Assembly (NCBI GenBank): GCA_965544035.1 | Contig: CBEULR010000005.1 | Span: 95,685 to 159,684, forward strand | Direction of reading: 5' to 3' | Length of the DNA stretch: 64,000 bases | DNA from: CBEULR01 sp965544035 | Lineage (GTDB): Bacteria > Bacillota > Desulfotomaculia > Desulfotomaculales > Desulforudaceae | Shown here: positions 51,413 through 59,621 of the stretch, piece after piece | Layout: the number at the start of each line of letters is the position of its first letter | How positions within the stretch are numbered: the stretch's first letter is position 1 | Translations under genes and position numbers: made by a program | Notes under the pieces: model-generated | What the model was told of the DNA's origin: nothing | Databases searched by the model: none | The model's input: only the letters and a program-made list of their open reading frames with translations

Positions 51413-52789
51413 TTGCTGCACTGTTTTACCGTGGGCGGTACAAAACTGGTGTACGACGTTCACAGCCATTCACTCCATGAGGTGGACGACCTGGCTTGGA
51501 CGCTTCTTAGCCGGGAACTATACCGGGAACCCCGGCGTGCCCTGGATGAGCTCGCCGGGGACGGCTTCGCGGAGGCCGATATCCGCGAGGCGCTGGAGGA
51601 GATAGACAGGCTCCGCCGGGAGGAGATGCTGTGTACTCCTGATCCGTTTTCCGGCTATGAGCCCGGAGAATTTCAGGTAAAAGCGCTCTGTTTGAACGTG
51701 GCGCACAACTGCAACCTGGCCTGCCGGTATTGCTTTGCGAACGCAAGCGACGCTGGCGATACCCAGGTGCTGATGCCTCTGTCAACGGCTGTGCAGGCGG
51801 TTGACTTTTTATTTGCCAACGCAGGGGCGCGGCGGCATCTGGAAATCGACTTCTTCGGCGGGGAGCCCCTGTTGAACTTTTCGGTGATCAGGGAGACGGT
51901 GGAGTATGCCCGTCGACGGGGTGAGGCCGAGGGGAAGGCCATCGGCTTTACGGTGACCACGAACGGGGTGCTGTTGGACGACCGGGTGGGCCGGTATCTG
52001 CTTGAGAACGGGATAAACGTGGTGTTGAGCTGTGACGGCCGGCCCGAGGTTCACAACCGTCTGCGCCGTACGCGCGGCGGAGAAGCTTCCCACGAAACCG
52101 TGCTGGCGCACATCTTGAATTACCTGGCAATGCACCGCCGGTGGCCCGGCCCGAAGGGATACTGCTACGTGCGCGGCACGTTTACGCGCTACAATCTTGA
52201 TTTTGCACAGGATTTTCTTTATTTGGCCGGCCTCGGGATCGAGGATGTCTCACTGGAGCCCGTGGTGGCGAAGCCGGAGGAGGATCATGCGCTGCGGTGG
52301 TCCGACGTACAGACGCTGTCTGCCGAGTATGAACGTCTGGCCGAGGCCTATGTGGCGTTTGCGAGAGACGGGAAGCCGGTGCGGTTTTTCCACTTTGAAA
52401 TTGACCTCGACGACGGTCCCTGCCTGCCCAAGCTGCTGACAGGCTGCGGAGCGGGCCATTCCTATCTGGCGGTGACTGCACACGGGGACATTTATCCCTG
52501 TCATCAGTTTATCGGGCGTCGTGATTATCTTATGGGCCACGTGCGGGACGGACGGCTGAGACAGGACATTGTCGATCTGTTCCGGGGTGCGCACGTGTAC
52601 GCCAAGCCGAAGTGCCGGAGCTGCTGGGCGAAGTTTTTGTGCAGCGGCGGATGCCAGGCGCACTGCGAACAGGAAAGCGGTTCGATTTTTCAGCCGCCCG
52701 ATTTGGCCTGCAGATTAATGCAGAAGCGCCTGGAATGCGCGCTTTATGTGCGTGCTAAATTAGCTGATTTAACCACACATGGCAATTAA
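51413..52789 (+). CDS. scfB: Radical SAM SCIFF maturase
   Basis: This protein of about 458 residues contains the radical SAM CxxxCxxC cluster motif in NCNLACRYCFAN and a C-terminal SPASM domain with further cysteines (CRSCWAKFLCSGGCQAHC). It forms thioether bonds in the SCIFF peptide encoded upstream. The N-terminal region matches the peptide-recognition domain of the family. The TTG at 51413 has GGAGGTT upstream; the longer frame starting at 51344 reads through repeat DNA. Confidence 0.92.
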   Translation: MLHCFTVGGTKLVYDVHSHSLHEVDDLAWTLLSRELYREPRRALDELAGDGFAEADIREALEEIDRLRREEMLCTPDPFSGYEPGEFQVKALCLNVAHNCNLACRYCFANASDAGDTQVLMPLSTAVQAVDFLFANAGARRHLEIDFFGGEPLLNFSVIRETVEYARRRGEAEGKAIGFTVTTNGVLLDDRVGRYLLENGINVVLSCDGRPEVHNRLRRTRGGEASHETVLAHILNYLAMHRRWPGPKGYCYVRGTFTRYNLDFAQDFLYLAGLGIEDVSLEPVVAKPEEDHALRWSDVQTLSAEYERLAEAYVAFARDGKPVRFFHFEIDLDDGPCLPKLLTGCGAGHSYLAVTAHGDIYPCHQFIGRRDYLMGHVRDGRLRQDIVDLFRGAHVYAKPKCRSCWAKFLCSGGCQAHCEQESGSIFQPPDLACRLMQKRLECALYVRAKLADLTTHGN

Positions 52790-52859
52790 CGTTTAGACGG
52801 TTCGGGTTTGCTGTGTTAAAATGTGAAAGCTATTTGTTTCGCTCTGGAGGGAACGGTCT

Positions 52860-54212
52860 TTGACACCGCTGTTACCGATTAATACCAACAGAAGGGTCCA
52901 CCGGCGTCCCAATCCTTTGGGAGCCTGTGTGTTTCTGATCAGTCTGTTTGTGTTGTCCGTTTTCTGGATGACCTCGGACAAGGGTGCCTGGGCGATGTGT
53001 TTTGACGGTGAACCCGTCGCTTTGGTGGCGGAAGCGGCCGATGTGGAGCGGGCGCTGGACCGGATTGAAGCAGAGTTCGGTCCGCTTTCTGATGAGCAGC
53101 GGGATCGGGTCAGGGTGGTTCGAATATCGGCCCCGAGGGCGCTGGAGCAGGCCAACCCGAATGAACTGACCGACCAATTGATTGCCGGCTACGGTTTTGT
53201 CGGTAAGGGTGTGGGGCTGCGTATCGACGGTGAGGTCAAGATGGTCTTTGAGAACCGGCAGGATGCCGTGGCCTTTCTGGATGAGCTGAAAGCGGCCTAC
53301 GCGGTTGAACCGGGGAGCGAGTGCTCCTTTGCCGAATCGGTCGATCTGGTCGAGATGGAGGCTCCCCGCGCGCAGATGGTTGACCGGGAGGGCGCGTGGC
53401 GGATCTATAAGTCGCGGACCAAGGATGATATCGAGTACAAGATTAAAGAAGGCGATACCCTGTGGGATATCGCAACGGCGCACCAGATGAGCGTCGAGCA
53501 ACTGCTGAAGGCCAATCCGGGTATCAAGGAAGACAGTATCCTGGCCTTGGGTTCGACGCTGATTATATCCAAACAGGATCCCCTGCTGACCGTAGTGGCG
53601 ACGGCCGAGGTCACCGAAACCCGGGAAATCCCGTACCAGGTGACCGTACAGCGTGACACCAAGCTGCCGATGGGGCAGCGTAAAGTTGTCGAACCGGGTA
53701 AACCCGGCAGGGAAGAGGTGACTTACAGGGTCACCCGCCAAAACGGGCGCTTGGTGGAGCGTGTCAAGCTGGCCAGCAAGGAGATTGAGCCTCCGACCAC
53801 ACAGGTTGAGGTGCGGGGGGCGATGCTGATGGTGGCCTCCCGTTCGGGAGGGCAGCTGGCCTGGCCGGTGCGCGGCAGTATCAGTTCACCCTTCGGAATG
53901 CGGTACGGCAGAATGCATACCGGTGTGGACATCGCCGCCAGGCACGGAGCACCCGTCGGTGCCGCGGAAAGCGGCCGTGTGGTGCACGCGGGATGGGGCG
54001 GCGGATACGGCCGGATGGTGGACATCGACCACGGCGGAGGAGTGGTCACCCGGTACGCGCATATGTCGTCGATCGCCGTTTCGGTGGGGAAAAATGTGGA
54101 ACGCGGCGAGCTTATCGGGTATGTGGGCTCCACCGGCAATTCTTCAGGACCGCACCTGCACTTTGAGGTCATCGTCAACGGTCGGCAGCTGAACCCGATG
54201 AATTATCTCTAA
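52860..54212 (+). CDS. LysM/G5/M23 cell-wall peptidase
   Basis: This 450-residue protein is anchored by an N-terminal hydrophobic segment (about residues 20-42, LGACVFLISLFVLSVFW). A LysM domain (about 190-238, YKIKEGDTLWDIATAHQMSVEQLL) and a G5 domain (about 245-320) precede a C-terminal M23 metallopeptidase with HTGVDIAA and HLHFEV zinc ligands. It probably cleaves peptidoglycan cross-links outside the cell. The TTG at 52860 has GGAGGG. It is followed by a terminator. Confidence 0.92.
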   Translation: MTPLLPINTNRRVHRRPNPLGACVFLISLFVLSVFWMTSDKGAWAMCFDGEPVALVAEAADVERALDRIEAEFGPLSDEQRDRVRVVRISAPRALEQANPNELTDQLIAGYGFVGKGVGLRIDGEVKMVFENRQDAVAFLDELKAAYAVEPGSECSFAESVDLVEMEAPRAQMVDREGAWRIYKSRTKDDIEYKIKEGDTLWDIATAHQMSVEQLLKANPGIKEDSILALGSTLIISKQDPLLTVVATAEVTETREIPYQVTVQRDTKLPMGQRKVVEPGKPGREEVTYRVTRQNGRLVERVKLASKEIEPPTTQVEVRGAMLMVASRSGGQLAWPVRGSISSPFGMRYGRMHTGVDIAARHGAPVGAAESGRVVHAGWGGGYGRMVDIDHGGGVVTRYAHMSSIAVSVGKNVERGELIGYVGSTGNSSGPHLHFEVIVNGRQLNPMNYL

Positions 54213-54223
54213 GAACCAACGAG

Positions 54224-54252
54224 GACTCCGGGACTTTAGCCGGAGTCTTCTT
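54224..54252 (+). terminator. Terminator after the M23 peptidase gene
   Basis: GACTCCGG pairs with CCGGAGTC and is followed by TTCTTGT. Confidence 0.75.
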
Positions 54253-54277
54253 GTATGCGTGACCGGTGGAAAGCTGG

Positions 54278-54283
54278 TATAAT
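54278..54283 (+). promoter_or_regulatory. Extended -10 promoter
   Basis: TATAAT preceded by TGG lies only 20 bp before the next start codon, predicting a very short leader. Confidence 0.6.
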
Positions 54284-54297
54284 AGGCTCTGGGTGAT

Positions 54298-54879
54298 GTG
54301 GGAATGCGTAAACCGAGAACGTTCGGACAAAAGGCCTTTTTTTGGGCGATTACCATTATGATCGCGTTTGGACTGGTGGGCGGTTCGGTGCTGATGATTT
54401 TCGGCGGGGATGACCAACCGGTTACCCCTGTTCCGCAGGATGACCAGCAGTTCACCGACTTCATCCAGGCGCTGGAGGAACTCGAGAACCATGTCCGGGA
54501 CAACCCGGAGGACACGGCCTCACGGATGCGGCTGGCCGGCACCTATGCCGGGATGGGGCAGTATGGGGTTGCGATCGAGCAGTATGAAGCGATTCTGGAG
54601 ACCAATCCGGAGCATGAGGCTGCCCGGCTCAGTCTGGCCGAGTGTTATCTAGCGTTGGAGAAGGACGATGAGGCGCTCGCCCAGATCAGTCAGTTGCTGG
54701 AGGTTAATCCAGAACACCAGTTCGCTCATTTCTTGGCCGGATACATCCTTGGCGACCGCAAGGAGGACTACCCGGCCGCCATTGAGCGGTTGGAGCGCTT
54801 TGTCGAGCTGGCTGGCAGCGGGCCGTATGTGCAGGAAGCGCAGGCCATGATCGATGAGTGGAAAGGGAAAACAGAGTAG
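54298..54879 (+). CDS. Membrane-anchored TPR protein
   Basis: This protein of about 193 residues has an N-terminal membrane helix (AFFWAITIMIAFGLVGGSVLMIF) and three to four TPR units from about residue 55, for example GQYGVAIEQYEAILETNPEHEAARL and EALAQISQLLEVNPEH. It probably scaffolds protein interactions at the membrane. Start codons GTG 54298 and ATG 54304 are both possible. It is the last gene before a repeat-containing spacer. Confidence 0.8.
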   Translation: MGMRKPRTFGQKAFFWAITIMIAFGLVGGSVLMIFGGDDQPVTPVPQDDQQFTDFIQALEELENHVRDNPEDTASRMRLAGTYAGMGQYGVAIEQYEAILETNPEHEAARLSLAECYLALEKDDEALAQISQLLEVNPEHQFAHFLAGYILGDRKEDYPAAIERLERFVELAGSGPYVQEAQAMIDEWKGKTE

Positions 54880-54930
54880 TCAGGATCTGGCCGCCTTTGA
54901 AAAAAGCGCCCGGAAACAATCCGCAGGATG

Positions 54931-55010
54931 GGTTTGCCGCACACCGAACCGAGCTTGGAAATGGTTGAACCGCTAAGCGGAGACCGGGGTAAACCCGGAC
55001 GACGTGGAGT
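54931..55010 (-). repeat. Dispersed repeat, copy 3
   Basis: On the minus strand this reads the CCGGGTTTACCCCGG hairpin, then a CCGCTTAGCGG palindrome and a stretch ending GTTCGGTGTGCGGCAAAC, matching 34100-34170 closely in opposite orientation. The rest of the spacer 54880-55206 holds a 7-bp-period run at 55104-55147. Confidence 0.65.
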
Positions 55011-55103
55011 ATCAAGTCGTTTTCAGGGCAGCAGTCAGAGTGAGAGACCCGTTGGTTGGCTGTTTTGAAAATCTGTCGGGCAAATTTCTGCCTGCTTTTC
55101 CGG

Positions 55104-55147
55104 CTTCCTACATCCGACCTCCGACTTCCGTATATTGCCTCTATGCC
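55104..55147. repeat. Degenerate 7-bp-period spacer
   Basis: Heptamers CTTCCTA, CATCCGA, CCTCCGA and CTTCCGT run in register upstream of the membrane peptidase gene. Confidence 0.5.
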
Positions 55148-55206
55148 TTGCAAAATCGAGCGATTATAATGGGCAGTGAGCGGGTAAGGGAGGGTGTTCG
55201 GAAGTA

Positions 55207-56058
55207 ATGATCCGGCTGTTTAAGGTCTCATTCATTGGTCTGTTGGTCGGTTTGCTGACATTAATAAATTTACCCTTTAATGTAAATCTGTATATCAATT
55301 CCCTGGTAAGGGAAATTAATAAGCGGGCGATTCTGTGGTATTCGGGGCGTGGTATGGAGAGCCTTCCCGGCGATAACTTCGTTGTGTTCTATCACGAGGT
55401 CGGGGACGCGAAGCGCGACGCCCGGATTGTTCTGGATGCGGCGGAGCGTTTTTATCCGTCGCTGGCTTCTGCGTTTGAGGCTGATGTTCAGAGTACGACG
55501 CCCGTCATTTTATACCGGGATGTCGGAGATCTCAACCGCAGTTTCGGCTGGCCGGCCAATGCCGGCACGATGGGCGTCTACTGGGCGGGGGCGATCCGGG
55601 TCCTGACCCCCGAGGCCTGGATTGAAACCGAAAGGGAAGCCGAGATCAGCGCCCTGTTCGCCGAGTCGGGGCCGATGGCGCATGAAATCGCGCATCTGTT
55701 CATCGACCAGATCGCACGGGGTAATTGTCCCCGCTGGTTCAATGAAGGCGTGGCCCAATACCAGGAGTACCGTCTTACGGGCTTTAATTTCGGTGAGGCG
55801 GAGACATTTCCGGTCGAGCTGGCATATACATTAGATGAGTTGGACAGCTTTAATGCTTTGGATGATCAAAACCGGGCTTACCACCAGTCCTTCAGCATGG
55901 TGACCTGTCTTGCCGAAACCAGGGGGTGGGGGACGGTGCTGGATTTGTTGACCGAGTTGGGATCCGGTAAGTCGTTTGACGAAGCGATGATGATCGTCGC
56001 CGGTTCGGACACTGTTCAGTTTTATCAGGATTGGCGGACCTGGGTCGAATCTCAATAA
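55207..56058 (+). CDS. Membrane-anchored gluzincin-type metallopeptidase
   Basis: This 283-residue protein begins with a membrane helix (FIGLLVGLLTLINLPF) and carries MAHEIAHLFID and WFNEGVAQYQE, the HExxH plus downstream Glu layout of gluzincin (peptidase MA-like) zinc peptidases. The catalytic domain would face outside. The substrate is unknown. The ATG at 55207 follows the preceding spacer; GGTGTTCGGAAGTA gives a weak ribosome-binding site. Confidence 0.8.
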   Translation: MIRLFKVSFIGLLVGLLTLINLPFNVNLYINSLVREINKRAILWYSGRGMESLPGDNFVVFYHEVGDAKRDARIVLDAAERFYPSLASAFEADVQSTTPVILYRDVGDLNRSFGWPANAGTMGVYWAGAIRVLTPEAWIETEREAEISALFAESGPMAHEIAHLFIDQIARGNCPRWFNEGVAQYQEYRLTGFNFGEAETFPVELAYTLDELDSFNALDDQNRAYHQSFSMVTCLAETRGWGTVLDLLTELGSGKSFDEAMMIVAGSDTVQFYQDWRTWVESQ

Positions 56059-56077
56059 CACATAGGATGGGCGGTTT

Positions 56078-57373
56078 ATGAAAGCAATACTTGAGCAGCA
56101 GGAAGACAAGCAGATCTTGGACAAAATTGTGGTACGCGGCGGGAATCCGCTGCGCGGACGAATCAGGATAAGCGGAGCCAAGAACGCGACGCTGGCTATT
56201 TTATCAGCGGCCATCATGGCCGAGGAGGAAATTATCCTGGACAATGTACCGGATATCAGCGATGTCCGGGTGATGCTGGAGATCATCAATACTCTGGGCG
56301 CCCAGAGTAAATGGCTGGGTCCGGATAGCCTGTTTCTCAAGTGCTCCCCTCATATGGGCTGTGAGGCGCCCTACCACCTGGTGAAAAAACTCCGTGCCTC
56401 GAACCTCCTCTTGGGGCCGCTGCTGGCCCGCTTCGGTGCCGCCAGAGTCGCTTTGCCCGGCGGCTGCAATATCGGCAGCCGGCCCATGGACCTCCACTTC
56501 AAGGGGTTGATGGGACTTGGGGCCGACTTGCGCATGGAATGCGGCAATGTTACCGGCAGGGCTGCGCACCGGCTCCGGGGAAGCAAAATCTATCTCGACT
56601 TTCCGAGCGTGGGGGCCACCGAAAACATAATGATGGCGGCTGCGCTGGCCGAGGGGCAGACCATCCTGGAAAACGTGGCCAAGGAACCCGAGGTCGTTGA
56701 TCTGGCCAATTTCTTGAATGCCATGGGGGCCAAGATCAGGGGGGCCGGAACCGATGTGATCAAGATCGAGGGTGTCGACTCTTTCCGCAGCCCGGTGCGC
56801 TACTCGATTATCCCCGATCGGATTGAGGCCGGGACATTTATGGTGGCGGCCGCGGCCACCGGGGGAGATGTGGTGATCGAAAACGTGATCCCGCCCCATT
56901 TCGAACCGTTAAGCGCCAAACTGCGCGAGGCCAACGTGCTGGTCGAGGAACAGGGCGATTCGGTTCGTGTGGCGGCTTATGAACCGCTTTATCCGATCAA
57001 CATCAAGACCATGCCCTATCCGGGGTTTGCGACCGACATGCAGTCGCAGATGATGAGCCTGCTGTCGACCGTGCCCGGCACCAGTGTGATTGTGGAAAAC
57101 ATCTTTGAAAACCGCTTTCAGGTGGCCCAGGAGTTGCGCCGGATGGGAGCGCGGATCAAAGTCGAGGGACGGGTGGCCATTGTCGAAGGGGTGGCCTGCC
57201 TGCAGGGAACTCAAGTCCGGGCGACCGATCTCCGTGCGGGAGCGGCACTGGTTATCGCCGGCCTGATGGCCGAAGGACGGACCGAGATTTCCAACGCCCA
57301 TTTCATCGATCGCGGGTACAGATGCCTGGAGCAGCGCCTGCGCGACCTGGGTGCCGATATCGGGCGGGAGTAG
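56078..57373 (+). CDS. murA: UDP-N-acetylglucosamine 1-carboxyvinyltransferase
   Basis: MurA (431 residues) transfers enolpyruvate to UDP-GlcNAc, the first committed step of peptidoglycan synthesis. The catalytic Cys is in LPGGCNIGSRPMDLH, the fosfomycin-reactive position. Other conserved stretches are SGAKNATLAIL and ATDMQSQMMSLL. It is encoded just downstream of the metallopeptidase gene. Confidence 0.97.
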   Translation: MKAILEQQEDKQILDKIVVRGGNPLRGRIRISGAKNATLAILSAAIMAEEEIILDNVPDISDVRVMLEIINTLGAQSKWLGPDSLFLKCSPHMGCEAPYHLVKKLRASNLLLGPLLARFGAARVALPGGCNIGSRPMDLHFKGLMGLGADLRMECGNVTGRAAHRLRGSKIYLDFPSVGATENIMMAAALAEGQTILENVAKEPEVVDLANFLNAMGAKIRGAGTDVIKIEGVDSFRSPVRYSIIPDRIEAGTFMVAAAATGGDVVIENVIPPHFEPLSAKLREANVLVEEQGDSVRVAAYEPLYPINIKTMPYPGFATDMQSQMMSLLSTVPGTSVIVENIFENRFQVAQELRRMGARIKVEGRVAIVEGVACLQGTQVRATDLRAGAALVIAGLMAEGRTEISNAHFIDRGYRCLEQRLRDLGADIGRE

Positions 57374-57376
57374 CCT

Positions 57377-57856
57377 TTGCATATCCGGATCATCGCCGTA
57401 GGGCGGCTCAAGGAGCGCTATCTGGCCGACGGGGTGGCCGAATACGTCCTGCGGATCAAGCCGTATGCCCGTCTGGAGATTGTGGAAGTGGCGGACGAAC
57501 CCTTTTCGGGTCGCCCCGCCGAAGCCGAACGGCGCCGGGTCCGGGAACGCGAGGCCGCCCTGATTCGGCGGCGCATACCTCAGGGTTCGTACGTCCTGGC
57601 CCTCGACCCCGGGGGGCGGACGGTGACCTCTGAAGAATTCGCCTCCCTGTTTTCGGATGCCGCTTTGGCCGGCCGAAGCGACTTCTCGCTGCTTATCGGC
57701 GGGGCGCTTGGGCTGGACCGTTCTCTTCTGCAGTGTGCCGACCAGATAGTCTCCTTCTCACGGATGACCTTCCCGCACCAGCTGTTCCGCCTGATGCTGG
57801 TCGAACAGGTTTACCGCGCCTTCAAGATCATGCGGGGCGAGCCCTATCACTGGTAA
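57377..57856 (+). CDS. rlmH: 23S rRNA (pseudouridine(1915)-N3)-methyltransferase
   Basis: RlmH (159 residues) methylates pseudouridine 1915 of 23S rRNA. The SPOUT fold knot region LLIGGALGLDRSLLQCAD and the C-terminal FRLMLVEQVYRAFKIMRGEPYHW are intact. The TTG start at 57377 has GGGAG upstream, 3 bp after murA. Confidence 0.96.
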   Translation: MHIRIIAVGRLKERYLADGVAEYVLRIKPYARLEIVEVADEPFSGRPAEAERRRVREREAALIRRRIPQGSYVLALDPGGRTVTSEEFASLFSDAALAGRSDFSLLIGGALGLDRSLLQCADQIVSFSRMTFPHQLFRLMLVEQVYRAFKIMRGEPYHW

Positions 57857-58393
57857 CGGCCTCTTGCCACTCCATCAGGGAAAACACGCCCACAGTGGTT
57901 TTGTGCCTGTCAAAGCTTGAGCCCTATTATTATCTGTTTCTTCCCGTGCAATCCTTGTGATCGTCTGCGGCAAGCCCCGGTTCCGCCGGCATCGTTGTTC
58001 TAGCCGGACGTGTCGATTAGTATAGTTACGAACAAAGGGGACGCGCTTCGTCCCGACGGCTGAGCGGATCAAGGCCGAAGCGCCCGGGGAGTACGTTCAA
58101 CCGCTTGTTACATTAGGTGCGTACATCCGGCTTGCTGGATGCCACGGTTGGGGATAAAATGATGATTGATGGGCTCGGGCAAAATCTCAAAAAGTTGCCG
58201 CCCGTCGGCAGGAATCGAAGCCTATATACCGAATAACAGAGATGAATGCGCATGTCCGGGTACGGAAACCCTACTGTTCCATGGAAACTGGTGGCATGTT
58301 TAAACTTTCACAATATTCCGTTTGTTAGTTGCGAAGTCGCTGCGGCGGCTCACTAACTAAATAAAAAACCAAATAATTAAGGGGGTACGTTGC
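57857..58393. other. 537-bp spacer with several hairpins before the dsr cluster
   Basis: I find no protein gene here. Visible structures are GGGACG/CGTCCC near 58037, GTACG...CGTAC around 58092-58124, ATCCGG/CTGGAT near 58126, the palindrome TTCCATGGAA at 58278, and a terminal hairpin GTTAGT...ACTAAC at 58323-58356 followed by AAATAAAAAACC. A regulatory RNA or multiple promoters for the ferredoxin-dsr genes are possible. Confidence 0.5.
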
Positions 58394-58579
58394 ATGTTCG
58401 TGGTCACCATTGATCAGTCCACCTGTGAAGGCTGTGGCGAGTGTGTTGATGCCTGCCCGGCGGAATGCCTGGAAATGGTTGACGGCAAGGCTACGGTTAT
58501 CGACGGGGTGGAGTGTATGGGCTGTGAGACCTGCATCACGGTCTGCCCGAGCGGGTCGGTAACGCTGGAAGAGGTCTAG
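58394..58579 (+). CDS. 2[4Fe-4S] ferredoxin
   Basis: This 61-residue ferredoxin carries CEGCGECVDACP and CMGCETCITVCP, ligands for two 4Fe-4S clusters. It probably passes electrons to or from the sulfite-reduction machinery, given the DsrMK genes downstream. The ribosome-binding site AAGGGGG is clear. Confidence 0.95.
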   Translation: MFVVTIDQSTCEGCGECVDACPAECLEMVDGKATVIDGVECMGCETCITVCPSGSVTLEEV

Positions 58580-58828
58580 CTGACGCCGATCGAGGTGTCT
58601 AGTGGACGGCCTGCCGGGAGGTGAAAGAGCAGAGTATTCCGGAGAAATAGTTTTCGGTTATCTGGCCAGAATCCCGATTGTAGTATTTCACCGAACCGGA
58701 TACGTGGCAAGAACTCCATTTATGTGTGGGGTTGGGGTGCTGTTATCATCGTTTTGTGTTTTAGTTTTTTAGGGTGCAGGGGGCGAAAATTCCCCTTGTG
58801 CTGGAGTAACCCAGGGGAGGTGTACTAG

Positions 58829-59596
58829 GTGGAAGTTTTTGTGGGGCAAATAATGCCGTACTTTACCGTGGCCATATTCCTGGGCGGTGTGATGTGGCGC
58901 ATTTGGCGCTGGATGATCCCCCGAATAGTCCATAACATTACCCTTTCTCCGTTCCCGGGTACGTGGGCGGCAGCAGTTGTCTGGTGGGTATGGCAGATTG
59001 CAATTTTCTGGAATGTTATCAAGTTTGACTGGCGGCTGTGGATCGGTGCGCTGCCCCTCCATATCGCCATCATTTCCATTATCGCCGGGCATGTTATGGG
59101 TATTTACACGGTGGGGCAGATCTTCCATATGCTCGCGCCGCTGTTGATTACCCCGGAGATTAGTGAATTACTGTCGGACATCTTGGGAACCACCTTCGGC
59201 CTGCTTATGCTCTTTGCGGTTCTGTACCTGCTTTACCGGCGTTTTGCCGTCGAAAAGGTTCGTGCTATCTCGTCAACCAGCGACTATCTGCATCTGTTCC
59301 TCCTGTTGGGGATCGCCGTGCTTGGGAACTATATGCGGCTCGTCCCGGATGCAGCTATGCATTACTCCGAGGCGCGTCAATACTTGGCCGGGCTGTTTCT
59401 CTTCAGCCCCGAGGCGCTGCCGGATAACGTCTTCTTTATGTGGAAGTTCTTCCTCGTGCAGTGTCTGATGATTGTCTTCCCGTTCAGCAAGCTGATGCAC
59501 TCCTTCGGCTTCTTCTGGATGCGCTGGATGGTAAACAGACCGTACCGGAATTGGCCGACGGGATTGCCCGGAGCCAAGCTGCCGTCGTTCAAGTAG
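58829..59596 (+). CDS. dsrM: DsrM-type membrane cytochrome b subunit
   Basis: This 255-residue integral membrane protein of the NarI family has five or six helices and histidines positioned for heme b (LHIAIISIIAGHVMG near residue 80 and HYSEARQYLAGL or LMHSFGFFW later). DsrM transfers electrons between menaquinol and the DsrK/DsrC branch. The GTG at 58829 has GGGGAGGTG upstream. dsrK follows 25 bp downstream. Confidence 0.93.
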   Translation: MEVFVGQIMPYFTVAIFLGGVMWRIWRWMIPRIVHNITLSPFPGTWAAAVVWWVWQIAIFWNVIKFDWRLWIGALPLHIAIISIIAGHVMGIYTVGQIFHMLAPLLITPEISELLSDILGTTFGLLMLFAVLYLLYRRFAVEKVRAISSTSDYLHLFLLLGIAVLGNYMRLVPDAAMHYSEARQYLAGLFLFSPEALPDNVFFMWKFFLVQCLMIVFPFSKLMHSFGFFWMRWMVNRPYRNWPTGLPGAKLPSFK

Positions 59597-59621
59597 TGTT
59601 TGAGAAAGGGGGTGTTCACGG

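Noticed and set aside
57857..58393. Known housekeeping RNAs (6S, SRP RNA, tmRNA, RNase P RNA) in the long spacer
   Set aside because: I could not find the conserved cores of any of these in the spacer on either strand.
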